Notes: generated by a model not told the origin, from the letters alone. A DNA stretch of 64,000 bases from JAWKIJ01 sp041394325 (GCA_041394325.1 JAWKIJ010000001.1:248001-312000), one strand, 5' to 3'; shown: positions 36,588 through 45,372, counted from the first letter of the stretch. Made by a program: numbers and translations.

Positions 36588-36606
36588 CAATCTTTACGGA
36601 AGATTG
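36588..36606. promoter_or_regulatory. AT-rich palindrome upstream of CAP-domain gene
   Basis: CAATCTT-TACGG-AAGATTG is a perfect 7-bp inverted repeat with a 5-base spacer inside an AT-rich island (about 36580-36640) unusual for this GC-rich sequence. It follows the lipoprotein stop and precedes the CAP-domain gene, so it could be a weak terminator or an operator. Confidence 0.4.
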
Positions 36607-36678
36607 TCACAGAATTGAAATGTTCATTTGACTTCGCCGATAGGCTGTCCGCCACCTATTGCTGCGTTGGAGGGGCGA

Positions 36679-37128
36679 ATGAACACTGGCAACCGGACGA
36701 CCCGTGCCCGGAACCTGTTGGTAGCGGGGTTCCTGATCCTGCTGCTGGGGGCGACCTCCACCGCGTGCCAGCCGGGTGTCCTCGCTGCGCGCGACCTCGG
36801 CCTGGTCAACGGGGCGAGGGCGGCGGCGGGCCTGCCGGCCCTGCGATGGGACGACAACGCCGCTGGAAAGGCACAGCGGTGGGCACAGCACCTCGCCGAC
36901 ACCAACACGCTCGCCCATTCACGCCTCACCACGGAGATCACCGGCAACTGGGTCATCCTCGGTGAGAACGTCGGCTACGCGGGCTCGGTGGAACAGGTGC
37001 ACGACGGCTTCATGAACTCGCCACGGCACCGTGGTTCCATCCTCAACCCGCGCTTCTCGAGTGCCGGGGTCGGCGTCGCCACCCGCGGCAACCTCGTGTT
37101 CGTCGTCGAGGTCTTCAGGGGCGTCTGA
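36679..37128 (+). CDS. CAP-domain (SCP/PR-1) lipoprotein
   Basis: The ATG at 36679 follows GGAGGGG. The 149-residue product has a signal and lipobox (LLLGATSTACQPG), then a CAP domain: VNGARAAAGLPALRWDDNAA, LAHSRLTTEITGNWVILGENV (His, Glu), DGFMNSPRHRGSILNPRF (His) and GVGVATRGNLVFVVEVF. The conserved CAP His/Glu cavity residues are present. Bacterial CAP proteins are extracellular and mostly uncharacterised. It is convergent with clpP2. Confidence 0.88.
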   Translation: MNTGNRTTRARNLLVAGFLILLLGATSTACQPGVLAARDLGLVNGARAAAGLPALRWDDNAAGKAQRWAQHLADTNTLAHSRLTTEITGNWVILGENVGYAGSVEQVHDGFMNSPRHRGSILNPRFSSAGVGVATRGNLVFVVEVFRGV

Positions 37129-37152
37129 TCCCGGCTCCTCGGCCGGCGAGGA

Positions 37153-37752
37153 TCAACGCATCTCGCCGCGCCGGACGATCACGTTGTCGATGATGCCGTA
37201 CTCCTTGGCCTGCTCAGCGGTGAACCAACGGTCCCGGTCGGAGTCCTTGATGATCTGCTCGACGGTCTGGCCGGTGTGCTCGGCGATGCGCTCCGACAGC
37301 GTCTGCTTGATGTAGACCATCTGTTCGGCTTGGATCTTGATGTCGGCCGCCTGTCCCTGGAAGCCACCCGACGGCTGGTGCATCATGATGCGGGCGCTCG
37401 GCAGTGCGAACCGCATCCCCTTCGCTCCCGCCGCCAGCAGGAACTGGCCCATCGAGGCGGCCAATCCCATGCAGACCGTGCCGACATTGGGCTTCACGAA
37501 GTTCATCGTGTCGTAGATGGCGAGACCCGCGGTCACGACACCGCCGGGAGAGTTGATGTACAGCCAGATGTCCTTGGTGTCGTCCTCACCGTCGAGGTAG
37601 AGCAGTTGCGAGCAGATCAGGTTTGCGATCTGGTCGTTGACCTCGGATCCGAGGAACACGATCCTGCTCTTGAGCAGTTTGTTCTGCACGTCGACCGTCG
37701 GGTCGGTCAAGGCCGACATCGTCATCGGTTGGACGGGGAACTCGGACGTCAT
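37153..37752 (-). CDS. clpP: ATP-dependent Clp protease proteolytic subunit, second paralogue
   Basis: This 199-residue ClpP starts at ATG 37752, preceded by a strong GGAGGAG. The triad is Ser100 (GLAASMGQFLLAAG), His125 (IMMHQPSGG) and Asp174 (DSDRDRW). It lies away from tig-clpP1-clpX and is flanked by unrelated genes. It differs from the first paralogue around the active Ser (Met-Gly-Gln versus Ala-Ala-Ala). The upstream in-frame extension to 37899 is not homologous and is rejected. Confidence 0.95.
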   Translation of the reverse strand: MTSEFPVQPMTMSALTDPTVDVQNKLLKSRIVFLGSEVNDQIANLICSQLLYLDGEDDTKDIWLYINSPGGVVTAGLAIYDTMNFVKPNVGTVCMGLAASMGQFLLAAGAKGMRFALPSARIMMHQPSGGFQGQAADIKIQAEQMVYIKQTLSERIAEHTGQTVEQIIKDSDRDRWFTAEQAKEYGIIDNVIVRRGEMR

Positions 37753-37889
37753 GGCTCTCCTCCGCCGGACCGTGGCCCGGGCTTGCGAACGGCGCCAGTG
37801 TAGGAGGCCGCCCGGTTGCCTCGGCGCGCCCCGGCGGGCACCGTCCTCCGCGATCCGCGACGGTGTGCCCGCCGCGGAAGAATGGGGCG

Positions 37890-38336
37890 ATGAGAGCACT
37901 CATCGCCACCGACGGCACCGAACCCGCGCTCCGCGCCGCCCACGAGTCGGTACGGCTCCTCCACCCCGACATGGTCATCGAGATCGTTCGCGTCATCCCC
38001 GAGCGGGAGGACCCGAACGACTCCGCGACGGGCTTCGCCGGACCGCTCCTCACCGATGCCGAAGCCGACGAGATCCACCGGGAGGAGGCCGAGGGGGCGA
38101 AGGCCGACCTCGCGGCAACCCTCCGGGAGCTCGGCGAACCGGCGACTCTCACCGTCATCGAGGGATCCGACGCCGGACACGAGATCTGTGCGCTTGCAGC
38201 CCGCGAGGGAATCGACGTGCTGGTCGTCGGGGAGAGCGACAAGGGCTGGTTCCGTCGCCTGCTCGGCGGCTCCGTGATGGCCTACGCGGCGAGGCACGCT
38301 CCCTGCCCGGTCCTGATCGTCCGCCACGAGGGCTGA
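37890..38336 (+). CDS. Universal stress protein family
   Basis: This 148-residue Usp-domain protein starts MRALIATDGTEPALRAAHES and ends with the nucleotide-binding segment VLVVGESDKGWFRRLLGG and SVMAYAARHAPCPVLIV. It probably binds ATP or AMP and helps stress survival. It is a single-domain Usp, divergent from clpP2 with about 140 bases between, a likely promoter region. Confidence 0.88.
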   Translation: MRALIATDGTEPALRAAHESVRLLHPDMVIEIVRVIPEREDPNDSATGFAGPLLTDAEADEIHREEAEGAKADLAATLRELGEPATLTVIEGSDAGHEICALAAREGIDVLVVGESDKGWFRRLLGGSVMAYAARHAPCPVLIVRHEG

Positions 38337-38462
38337 GCCCGCCGACCCGATACCGCTTCGCCGACACGGGACTTCGACGCCTCGTCGGCAGGGGACGCGA
38401 TTATTCAAGCGCTCCGACCCCCCGGTCGAAGGAAGTCCCGTCAACGGCACGGAGGCTTCCCC

Positions 38463-38975
38463 ATGGACATTCGAACGATCCTCGCCGCCCGGCTCGACCG
38501 GCGCGGGCAAGGCGGGTTCACCGGCGCGCAGGGCATGATCGGCATAGCCCTGACGGCGACCGCGGCGCTCACCCTGCTCGGTCAGAGCGACGAGCGGGTC
38601 GACGCCGCCGCCAGCACCGCGTGCGCGTACGAGAAGACCGTGGTGATGACCGCGGTCGAGGCCTATACCGCGAACAACGACTTCCGCCCTCCCGTGGCGG
38701 CGGGGCCCGACGGGCTGGACGCCGTTCGCGAGGCGGGATGGCTTCGGACGGTCAGCAGTGCGTGGCGTTACACGGGTGTCGACGACAAGGCCGTCCCGCA
38801 GTACGAGACACTTCCCGACGGCAACTGCGGCTTCTCCTCACATGAGCCGGTATCGGCAGCCGATGCACAGGCCATGATCGACGACGCCACCGCGACGCTC
38901 GACTCGCCGGACCTCAACACGACGACGACCACACCGACCGTCGAGGGTGCACCGACCGCCGACGACTTCCGCTGA
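38463..38975 (+). CDS. Pilin-like secreted protein of unknown function
   Basis: The ATG at 38463 gives a 170-residue protein with a short basic leader ending RRGQGG, then FTGAQGMIGIALTATAALTL, a hydrophobic helix resembling type IV pseudopilins; the usual Glu five residues in is replaced by Gln. The following region (CAYEKTVVMTAVEAYTANND) resembles the pseudopilin helix. The C-terminus is Thr-rich. Two Cys are present. No pilus-assembly genes lie nearby. The pilin assignment is tentative. Confidence 0.6.
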   Translation: MDIRTILAARLDRRGQGGFTGAQGMIGIALTATAALTLLGQSDERVDAAASTACAYEKTVVMTAVEAYTANNDFRPPVAAGPDGLDAVREAGWLRTVSSAWRYTGVDDKAVPQYETLPDGNCGFSSHEPVSAADAQAMIDDATATLDSPDLNTTTTTPTVEGAPTADDFR

Positions 38976-38989
38976 GCCGCCGTGTTCAC

Positions 38990-39424
38990 CTACCGACGCA
39001 GGCGTTGGATCCCCGGCCGGTCGAGGACGGCATGGGGTACGCCGAACCGATCCAGCCCGATCGTGACCGGGGACCCCGACGTCACGTCGGCGGGGTCGCA
39101 GCGGACCACCAGCCACATCCGGGGACCGTCGGCGCTGCGGACCACCGCGGTCGCATAGGGCACCACGTCGGCGAATGCGGGGTGGAACGGTCTGTGGGTG
39201 ACCGAGACCTCGTGCATCGTCGCGCGGACGTCGATCGATTCGAAGCGGAGCATCGCACTCCGGCAGTGGGTGCAGCGATACCGCGCGGGATGCTGGAAGC
39301 GACGACACGCCGCACATCGCTGCGCCGTGCAGGTGCCGGCGGCGAGGTTGGCGGAGTACCACCGGGCGTGCAGCCCCGCAGCACCTGGGTCGGCCTCCGG
39401 CCAGACGCGACCGTCCACGCTCAC
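38990..39424 (-). CDS. DUF35 OB-fold zinc-ribbon protein
   Basis: This 144-residue protein starts at GTG 39424, overlapping the thiolase stop in GTGA. It has an N-terminal rubredoxin-like zinc ribbon (QRCAACRRFQHPARYRCTHC) and a C-terminal OB fold (VSVTHRPFHPAFADVVPYAT, VRCDPADVTSGSPVTI). DUF35 proteins partner with thiolase-like condensing enzymes, as here, assisting acyl-CoA chemistry. Confidence 0.9.
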   Translation of the reverse strand: MSVDGRVWPEADPGAAGLHARWYSANLAAGTCTAQRCAACRRFQHPARYRCTHCRSAMLRFESIDVRATMHEVSVTHRPFHPAFADVVPYATAVVRSADGPRMWLVVRCDPADVTSGSPVTIGLDRFGVPHAVLDRPGIQRLRR

Positions 39425-40593
39425 GGCCGCCCCAACACGAGGCAGGTGCCGTCCCCGAAATCGCCCCACCCCGTGACGGCCGCGAGCGCGGCGTCGGGCA
39501 CCTGACGGACACCTGCGGTGCCGCGGAGCTGGCGGACCACCTCGACCACGTGGTTCATCCCCCACACGTGGCCCTGCGACAGGAGGCCGCCATGGGTGTT
39601 CACCGGCAGTCGGCCGCCGTGGGTCGCGTCGCCTCGACGCACGAGATCGCCGGCCTCGCCCGGCGCACACACGCCCAACGCCTCCAGTTGGAGCATGGCG
39701 ATATAGGTGAAGCAGTCATAGATCCCCACGGTGTCCAGGTCCTCGGGCGACACCTGTGCCATACCGAACGCCCGCGCCGCGGCCGGTACGAGCCCGATGG
39801 CCAGCAGGTCTTCACGACTGGCGACGTCGTCGGCCGGATCGGGGCGCCCCTCCCCGCGCCGAGGACGACCGTTCCGCCGGACGGCGTATCCCGGGCCCGG
39901 TCCCGTCCGGTGACGATGACCGCTGCGACACCGTCGGTCTCCAGGCAGCAGTCGGCCTTGCGGAAGGGCTCGGCGACCATCGGCGAGTCGAGGTAGTCGT
40001 CGCGGCTCAACGGCCGGCCGCGCATGATCGACAGGTCATGTGCCGCGGCATGACCCCGCATCGTCTGCGCGAGCGCGGCGGCGTCGTCGACGGTGATACC
40101 ACGACGCTCGATGTACGCCTGGGCGATCGCGCGCGTAGAACTGCGGTGGGGCGATCGAGCCCTGCGGGACCAGGACGTCGGTCACCACGTCCTGAGCCGA
40201 CGTGATGGCGAGTCCGTGACGGGGTGCGACGGTGCCCGGCCGCGGCCGGAGCCAGGAGTAGCCGTTCCAGCCCACGACCACGAGCACACACTTGGCGACC
40301 CCCGACGAGACGGCCATCGCGGCGTTGCGGATCGCGGCGAGGCTGGAGGCACCGCCCATCGCGGAGGTGGCCGAGAACGCGACGTCGGCGAGGCCGAGGT
40401 TGGCGGAGAGTTCCTCCGCGCTGGTGAAACCGGGGGGTGGGCACAGTCCGTCCACCTCGCCGGGAGCGATACCGGCATCGTCGAGCGCCGCGAATGCGGC
40501 ATCGAGCATCAACTCCACCGGGCTCTGCTCCGCGCCCCGGAAGAACGGCGTTTCTCCGACCCCGACGATCGCGGCGCGACCCGCGAGGCTCAC
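39421..40593 (-). pseudogene. Thiolase family (SCP-x/lipid-transfer type), two compensating frame breaks
   Basis: This is a thiolase-superfamily protein starting at GTG 40593 (VSLAGRAAIVGVGETPFFRG), with DAAFAALDDAGIAPGEVDGL and VLVVVGWNGYSWLRPR. The frame changes near 40131 (IERRGITVDDAAALAQTM and MVAEPFRKADCCLETDGVAA in the next frame) and returns near 39841 (DTVGIYDCFTYIAMLQLEAL, GGLLSQGHVWGMNHVVEVVR). The repairs are one extra C and one missing C, so the gene is probably intact. The gene is coupled to the RDD gene upstream and the DUF35 gene downstream by GTGA overlaps. Substrate is unknown; sterol or branched acyl-CoA side-chain oxidation is typical for thiolase/DUF35 pairs. Confidence 0.83.
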
Positions 40594-41435
40594 GTCTTCA
40601 CGACCACCGAACTGGTCACCATGTCGTGCCAGGTCTGCTTCTTGTCGTTGAACAGCATCCAGAGGTAGCCGAGGTAGCAGCAGTTCCCGGAGATGAACGA
40701 CGCGAAGAGATAACGCCCCCACGCCCGGCCCACACCGATCGGTTGCCCGGTGGCCGCGTCGACCACCCGGACGTTCGCGATGCCGCCGCCGATCGAGACG
40801 CCGGTCTCGGCGATGCGCTTGACCACCAGGAACCACGCGAGCAGCAGCCCGAGGATCAGAGCGAGGACGATGCCCGCCAGGACCATCCCGGGATTGGGAA
40901 CGCGACACGCGCGGGTCGTCGTCTCGTCGAAGACGGTGGTGGTGCAGGTGCCGTCGACCTTCGGGCCCGCCAACAGGGTGAGGGCATAGATCACACCCGG
41001 GAGGATCCCGACGGCAAACCCGTCGACGATGAGCGCGAGCAGTCGCGAACCGAACCCGGCATAACCACCGCCCGACATCGCTCCCATCCCCGGGGAATAC
41101 GGCACATAGGGGGAGCCACCCGCGCCGTACGGCGCCGGAGGCACACCCATACCGGGCGGTGGGGGCGGTGGTGGCGCTCCCCATGCACCCTGGTCCGGCG
41201 CTCCGGGTTGGGCTCCCGGTTGCGCCGGGGCGGGGTAACCCTGTCCGGGAGGGGGCGGCGGGAACCCCTGGGCCGGTGGCGGGGGGAAGCCCTGCCCGGG
41301 AGGCGGTGGGAAGCCCTGAGCCGGCGGTGGGCTCGTCGGCGGGTTGTTCACACCCCAGTCCGGCGGAATCGGCGCCTGAGAGGGCGGTTGCGCTCCAGGG
41401 TCGGGGGCTCCGGGGGTCGACCAGTCGTTGCTCAT
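40590..41435 (-). CDS. RDD family membrane protein with Pro-rich N-terminus
   Basis: This 281-residue protein starts at ATG 41435. The first ~125 residues are Pro/Gly/Gln-rich with repeats of QGFPPPP, likely cytosolic and disordered. The RDD domain has Arg-Asp signatures (GFGSRLLALIVDGFAVGIL), three hydrophobic segments, a pair of Cys (DGTCTTTVFDETTTRACRVP), and RVVDAATGQPIGVGRAWGRY. RDD proteins are small membrane transporters or membrane-organising proteins. The frame upstream is open through the RdgB-GalT gene without a stop. Confidence 0.82.
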   Translation of the reverse strand: MSNDWSTPGAPDPGAQPPSQAPIPPDWGVNNPPTSPPPAQGFPPPPGQGFPPPPAQGFPPPPPGQGYPAPAQPGAQPGAPDQGAWGAPPPPPPPGMGVPPAPYGAGGSPYVPYSPGMGAMSGGGYAGFGSRLLALIVDGFAVGILPGVIYALTLLAGPKVDGTCTTTVFDETTTRACRVPNPGMVLAGIVLALILGLLLAWFLVVKRIAETGVSIGGGIANVRVVDAATGQPIGVGRAWGRYLFASFISGNCCYLGYLWMLFNDKKQTWHDMVTSSVVVKT

Positions 41436-43178
41436 GATGTCCTCGGGGTCGGGGATCGCGAGAGCGTAGGCCGCACCCACCCCTTCACAACGGATCTCCC
41501 ACCGGTTTTGTCGCGCGAAAGTCGCGCCGTCAACGCGACTTTCGCGCGACAAAACCGGTGTTCGGGGAGAGAGCACTGCCCGGAGGTCGGCCGCGGCGGC
41601 CTCCGGTCGGACCGGGTTCGACAGCATCGCCGCGCCCACCTCGCCCGCCGCCACGAAGCGCGCCACGCCGGGGGCCCGGTGGGGCGGAGCGAAGTGGACG
41701 TGCAGATGAGCGCACGTCGGGTCGACCCCGACGTGTGGGGAGGGCGCCTGGTGGATCCACATGAGGTACGGGACCGGATCGGCCCGCTTCGGGTCACCGG
41801 CCCACAATCGGTCGTACGCCCCCGTCACCGCCTTCAGCGTCGCGGCCAACGAGTCCCGGTCGGCGTCGTCGAGGTCGGCCAGCGTCGAACAGTGCCGATG
41901 TGGCGCCAACACCAGACCGTACGGATGCCCGGATGCGAACGGGACCCAGGCCGACCAACGGTCGTCCGCGACGACCACGCGGTCGCCGGGCGCGCCCCGA
42001 CCGACGGCATCGGTGGAAGCTGCCTCGCGCGCCAGTTCGCCGCACACACCGCACCCCTCCGACGCGCTGGGGTCGAGCTCGGCACGCGGCCCCGGGGGCA
42101 CGTGGGGGAACGCGTAGATCTGGCCGTGCGGGTGGGCAACCGTCGCACCCACCTCCGCCCCACGGCTCTCGAACACCAGCACGTAGGCGACCTCGGGACG
42201 GGCCTGCAACGCGGAGGTGCGCTCCGCCCACAGGTCCACGACGTCGCGGATCGCGTCGACACCCAGCGACGCCATCGACGCGTCGTGGTCGGGCGAGTAC
42301 AGGACGACCTCGGCGTCGCCCACCGCAGCGACGACGTCGCCCCCCGTACCGTGGGCGAGGTCGAGGTCGACCGGTTGACCCGGGGCGTACGCCGGCCAGC
42401 GATTGACGAACGAACGAACGCTGTAGGGCTCGGGGGCCTCGAGCCCTCCGACGCAGAACGGGCACCGGCCATCGGCCAGGTTCGGGCGCCCCTGACGGTT
42501 GCCGACGATGCTCACCCACTCACCGGTGAGCCCGTCGAAACGCAGCTCACCCCCGCGGCGGAGCGAACCGTCGGGCAGTAGGTCCGCCAACGCTCCGCTC
42601 ACGGCACGCAGCGCCCGGCCCCGATGGCTGATGGCGTGTTTGGCGGTCGGATCCATCTCGGCGAACGTCGCGCCGTCGCCGTCGGCCGGCACGAACACGG
42701 GGTCATAGCCGAACCCGTTGGATCCGCGGGGCGACTCGGCGATGACGCCTTCGCACACGCCGGTGGCATAACGCGGCTCGCCCGATCCGTCGACGAGGCA
42801 GATCACGGTGCGGAACCGTGCGGTTCGATGCTCGGGAGCCACGCCGTCGAGCCGATCGAGCAGCAACGCGACGTTGTCGGCGTCGGTCGCGTCGTCGCCG
42901 GCGAATCGCGCGGAACGGACGCCGGGCGCCCCGTCGAGGGCGTCGACCTCGAGCCCGGTGTCGTCGGCGAGCGCCCACCGCCCGCCCGCTGCAGCGCTCA
43001 CCGCGCGCGCCTTCAACGCGGCGTTGCCCTCGAGTGTGTCGGCGTCCTCGACGACGTCGCCGAGTTCGGACGGTCGTGGCGACAACACGACCGAGTCGCC
43101 GAACGACGACGTGAGGATCGAGGCGATCTCGGCGAGCTTCGCCGGGTTGGCGGTCCCGGCGACGAGGTCGAACGCCAT
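41436..43178 (-). CDS. RdgB nucleotide pyrophosphatase fused in frame to GalT-like uridylyltransferase
   Basis: From ATG 43178 the first ~205 residues are RdgB/HAM1, which removes ITP and XTP: FDLVAGTANPAKLAEI, LADDTGLEVDALDGAPG, GFGYDPVFVPADG and HAISHRGRALRAVSGAL. Without a stop or clear start codon the frame continues into a GalT domain (galactose-1-phosphate uridylyltransferase, Leloir pathway): LRFDGLTGEWVSIVGNRQGR, CPFC zinc ligands, VAHPHGQIYAFPH with the catalytic His, and HLHVHFAPP. GalT homology ends near residue 530. The frame then crosses a 61-bp palindromic element and runs into the RDD gene with no stop, so the 3' boundary is arbitrary. The GalT part could start at an internal GTG. 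Confidence 0.82.
41500..41560. repeat. 61-bp palindromic element, copy 1
   Basis: A perfect 27-bp inverted repeat (left arm 41500-41526 beginning CACCGGTTTTGTCGCGCGAA, right arm 41534-41560) surrounds a 7-base loop, CCGTCAA. It lies in the end of the galT reading frame, upstream of the RDD gene. Both arms are identical to those of the element at 57850-57910, while the loops differ. Confidence 0.93.
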
Positions 43179-43212
43179 GCTCGCAAGCGATCCGGCCGCG
43201 GCGCCGCGACCC

Positions 43213-43953
43213 TCAGCGCCGCTCGAACGAGTACGGCGTGGGGGCCTCGGCGACCATCCGGCGCTGCAGCTCGACGATCTCGCCGATCCCGCCGGCCGCA
43301 AGGTCGATAAGGCTGTCGAGCTCCGACCGGGAGAACGGTACGCCCTCCGCGGTCCCCTGCACCTCGACCATCCCACCGCGGCCTGTCATGACCACGTTCA
43401 TGTCTGTCTCGGCCTTCGAGTCCTCCACATAGGGCAGGTCGAGGCGGGGCTCACCGTCGATGATGCCGACCGACACCGCCGCGACGTGGTCGAGAACGGG
43501 GTTGGCCGTGAGGATCCCCGCGGCGACGAGACGGGTGCAGGCGTCGTGCAGCGCGATCCACGCGCCGGAGATCGACGCGGTCCGCGTCCCGCCGTCGGCC
43601 TGCAATACGTCGCAGTCGAGTTGGATCTGCCGTTCGCCCAGCACCGACATGTCCACGACCGCCCGCAGCGACCGACCGATGAGACGCTCGATCTCGTGCG
43701 TGCGGCCCTTGGGTCCACGCCGCTCGCGACCGATCCGTTCGGGTGAGGAGCCGGGCAGCATCGAGTACTCGGCGGTCACCCACCCCTTGCCCGTGTTGCG
43801 CATCCAGCGGGGCACGTCCAACTCTACGGACGCGGTGCACAGCACCTTCGTGTCGCCGACCACGATCAGCACCGAACCAGCGGCGGCATTGGTGAAGTCC
43901 CGCTCGATGGTGATCGGGCGGAGCTCGTCGGGTTGTCGTCCGTCGGGTCGCAT
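43213..43953 (-). CDS. rph: Ribonuclease PH
   Basis: This 246-residue phosphorolytic 3'-exonuclease trims tRNA ends. The ATG at 43953 gives MRPDGRQPDELRPITIERDF; the family motifs GDTKVLCTASVE, WVTAEYSMLPGSS, GRTHEIERLIGRSLRAVVDM, LDCDVLQADGGTRTASI and VGIIDGEPRLDLPYVEDS are present. It is 34 bases upstream of rdgB, a common actinobacterial order, and 11 bases after murI, giving a murI-rph-rdgB cluster. Confidence 0.95.
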   Translation of the reverse strand: MRPDGRQPDELRPITIERDFTNAAAGSVLIVVGDTKVLCTASVELDVPRWMRNTGKGWVTAEYSMLPGSSPERIGRERRGPKGRTHEIERLIGRSLRAVVDMSVLGERQIQLDCDVLQADGGTRTASISGAWIALHDACTRLVAAGILTANPVLDHVAAVSVGIIDGEPRLDLPYVEDSKAETDMNVVMTGRGGMVEVQGTAEGVPFSRSELDSLIDLAAGGIGEIVELQRRMVAEAPTPYSFERR

Positions 43954-43964
43954 GAACGGCGATG

Positions 43965-44813
43965 TTAGGACCCCGACCCCCCGATCCCGGCCCCTCCGGC
44001 CAGGGTGACGTGGTGTGCCTGGTCGAGCTCGGGCCCCAACAGCCGACTCCCGAGATGTTCGAACCAGTCCGCGTCGCCGGTCGTGAGGAACGTCGGCGAC
44101 GCGGCGTTCGCGGTCCGCTGTCCAGGCGGGGGGCCTCCGCCGAGGATCCGAAGCACCTCGAAGGCCGTCTCGTCGGCGCTCGACACGAGGACCACATCGC
44201 GGCCCATCACGTCGCCGATGGTTCGCGCCAGGTAGGGGTAGTGGGTGCATCCCAACAGCAGCGTGTCGACCTTTGCGTCGACCGCGGGTGCCAACAGCCT
44301 CTCGGCGAGCACGTGCACCTGGCGGGAGTCGAACTCACCGCGTTCGACGAACTCGACGAATCCCGGGCAGGCCAGGGCATGCAGTTCGACGTCGACCTCT
44401 CGGCGCGCCGCTACCACCGCGACCGCGTGTTGATAGGCCCCCGAGTCGATCGTGCCGACCGTGCCGATGACCCCGGCACGACCGGTGCCGGTCGCCTCGA
44501 GCATCGCTCGGACTCCGGGCTCGATCACGCCTATCACGGGGATGTCGAAACGGGCCTGCAGTTCGTCGAGGGCGGCGGCCGACGCGGTGTTGCACGCGAC
44601 CACGAGCAGCTTCGCGTCCTCGGTCTCGACCAGGTACTCCGCGATCTGGTGGGCGAAATGCCGGACGTCCTCCAACGGCCGTGGTCCGTAGGGGTAGCGG
44701 GCGGTGTCGCCCAGGTAGACGAGGCGTTCGGCCGGGAGCAGGTCGAGCACCGCTCGTGCGACGGTGAGGCCGCCGAAGCCCGAGTCGAACATGGCGATCG
44801 GTCGTTCGGCCAT
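43965..44813 (-). CDS. murI: Glutamate racemase
   Basis: This 282-residue enzyme makes D-glutamate for peptidoglycan. The two catalytic Cys regions are LLVVACNTASAAAL and TLLLGCTHYPYLA, with the N-terminal IAMFDSGFGGLTVARAVL and GDTARYPYGPR. Length is normal. It begins the murI-rph-rdgB group. Confidence 0.96.
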   Translation of the reverse strand: MAERPIAMFDSGFGGLTVARAVLDLLPAERLVYLGDTARYPYGPRPLEDVRHFAHQIAEYLVETEDAKLLVVACNTASAAALDELQARFDIPVIGVIEPGVRAMLEATGTGRAGVIGTVGTIDSGAYQHAVAVVAARREVDVELHALACPGFVEFVERGEFDSRQVHVLAERLLAPAVDAKVDTLLLGCTHYPYLARTIGDVMGRDVVLVSSADETAFEVLRILGGGPPPGQRTANAASPTFLTTGDADWFEHLGSRLLGPELDQAHHVTLAGGAGIGGSGS

Positions 44814-44895
44814 CGGGGTCTCGGTTCACCCAGGGGTTGGAGGGACGCCGGCGCTCAGGCCCGGAGGCGGCCGGGGCGACCCGCGTCGCGCGCGA

Positions 44896-45372
44896 TCACT
44901 CGGCCACCAGCACCCTGGGCTCGCCCAGGCCGGCGGCCTGGCACAGCGAGCGGTAGCCGTCGAGGATCATCGGCGCGTCGTAGACGCTCTCGACGTTGCC
45001 GTCCGCGTCGAGGTTGAGGTTGGCGCCCCACACCGCGAACCACACGTCGGTGACCTCGGCGTTGGTGTCGGGCACCGTCAGGGTGTGTTCGGATCCCGCC
45101 GGTTCGTACAGGAACGAACCCGCACGGTTGACCTCGGGGTACTCGGCGTACTTCCACGAACCCGACAGGGTGAAGGCGTACACGGGCCCGGTGTGGCGGT
45201 GCTTCTGGATGACGGTGCCGGGTTGGAAGCGGTTGCGCACCACCCACAGGCCCTCGGAGAGCCGGACCTGGACGACCTTGAGGTCGAAGCCCATGAACGA
45301 GTCGACCCAGGGGCAGTCGTCGTCGCCGACGTGCAACGCCGCCGGCGGTCCGATCGGTGCGGCGGTGCTCAC
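44896..45372 (-). CDS. Cupin-domain protein, 2,4'-dihydroxyacetophenone dioxygenase-like
   Basis: This ~158-residue protein starts at GTG 45372 (an earlier start to 45405 is open). It is a single cupin fold: GTVIQKHRHTGPVYAFTLSG with His ligands and Glu-rich FLYEPAGSEHTLTVPD with the third His. The pattern resembles the 2,4'-dihydroxyacetophenone dioxygenase/ChrR cupin family, iron-dependent ring-cleaving or carbon-carbon cleaving enzymes. Substrate is not evident from neighbours. Confidence 0.78.
   Translation of the reverse strand: MSTAAPIGPPAALHVGDDDCPWVDSFMGFDLKVVQVRLSEGLWVVRNRFQPGTVIQKHRHTGPVYAFTLSGSWKYAEYPEVNRAGSFLYEPAGSEHTLTVPDTNAEVTDVWFAVWGANLNLDADGNVESVYDAPMILDGYRSLCQAAGLGEPRVLVAE

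Noticed and set aside
40437..42581. 714-codon open frame on the plus strand opposite the RDD and GalT domains
   Set aside because: It is antisense to recognisable domains; its composition is Arg-rich and it lacks any motif.
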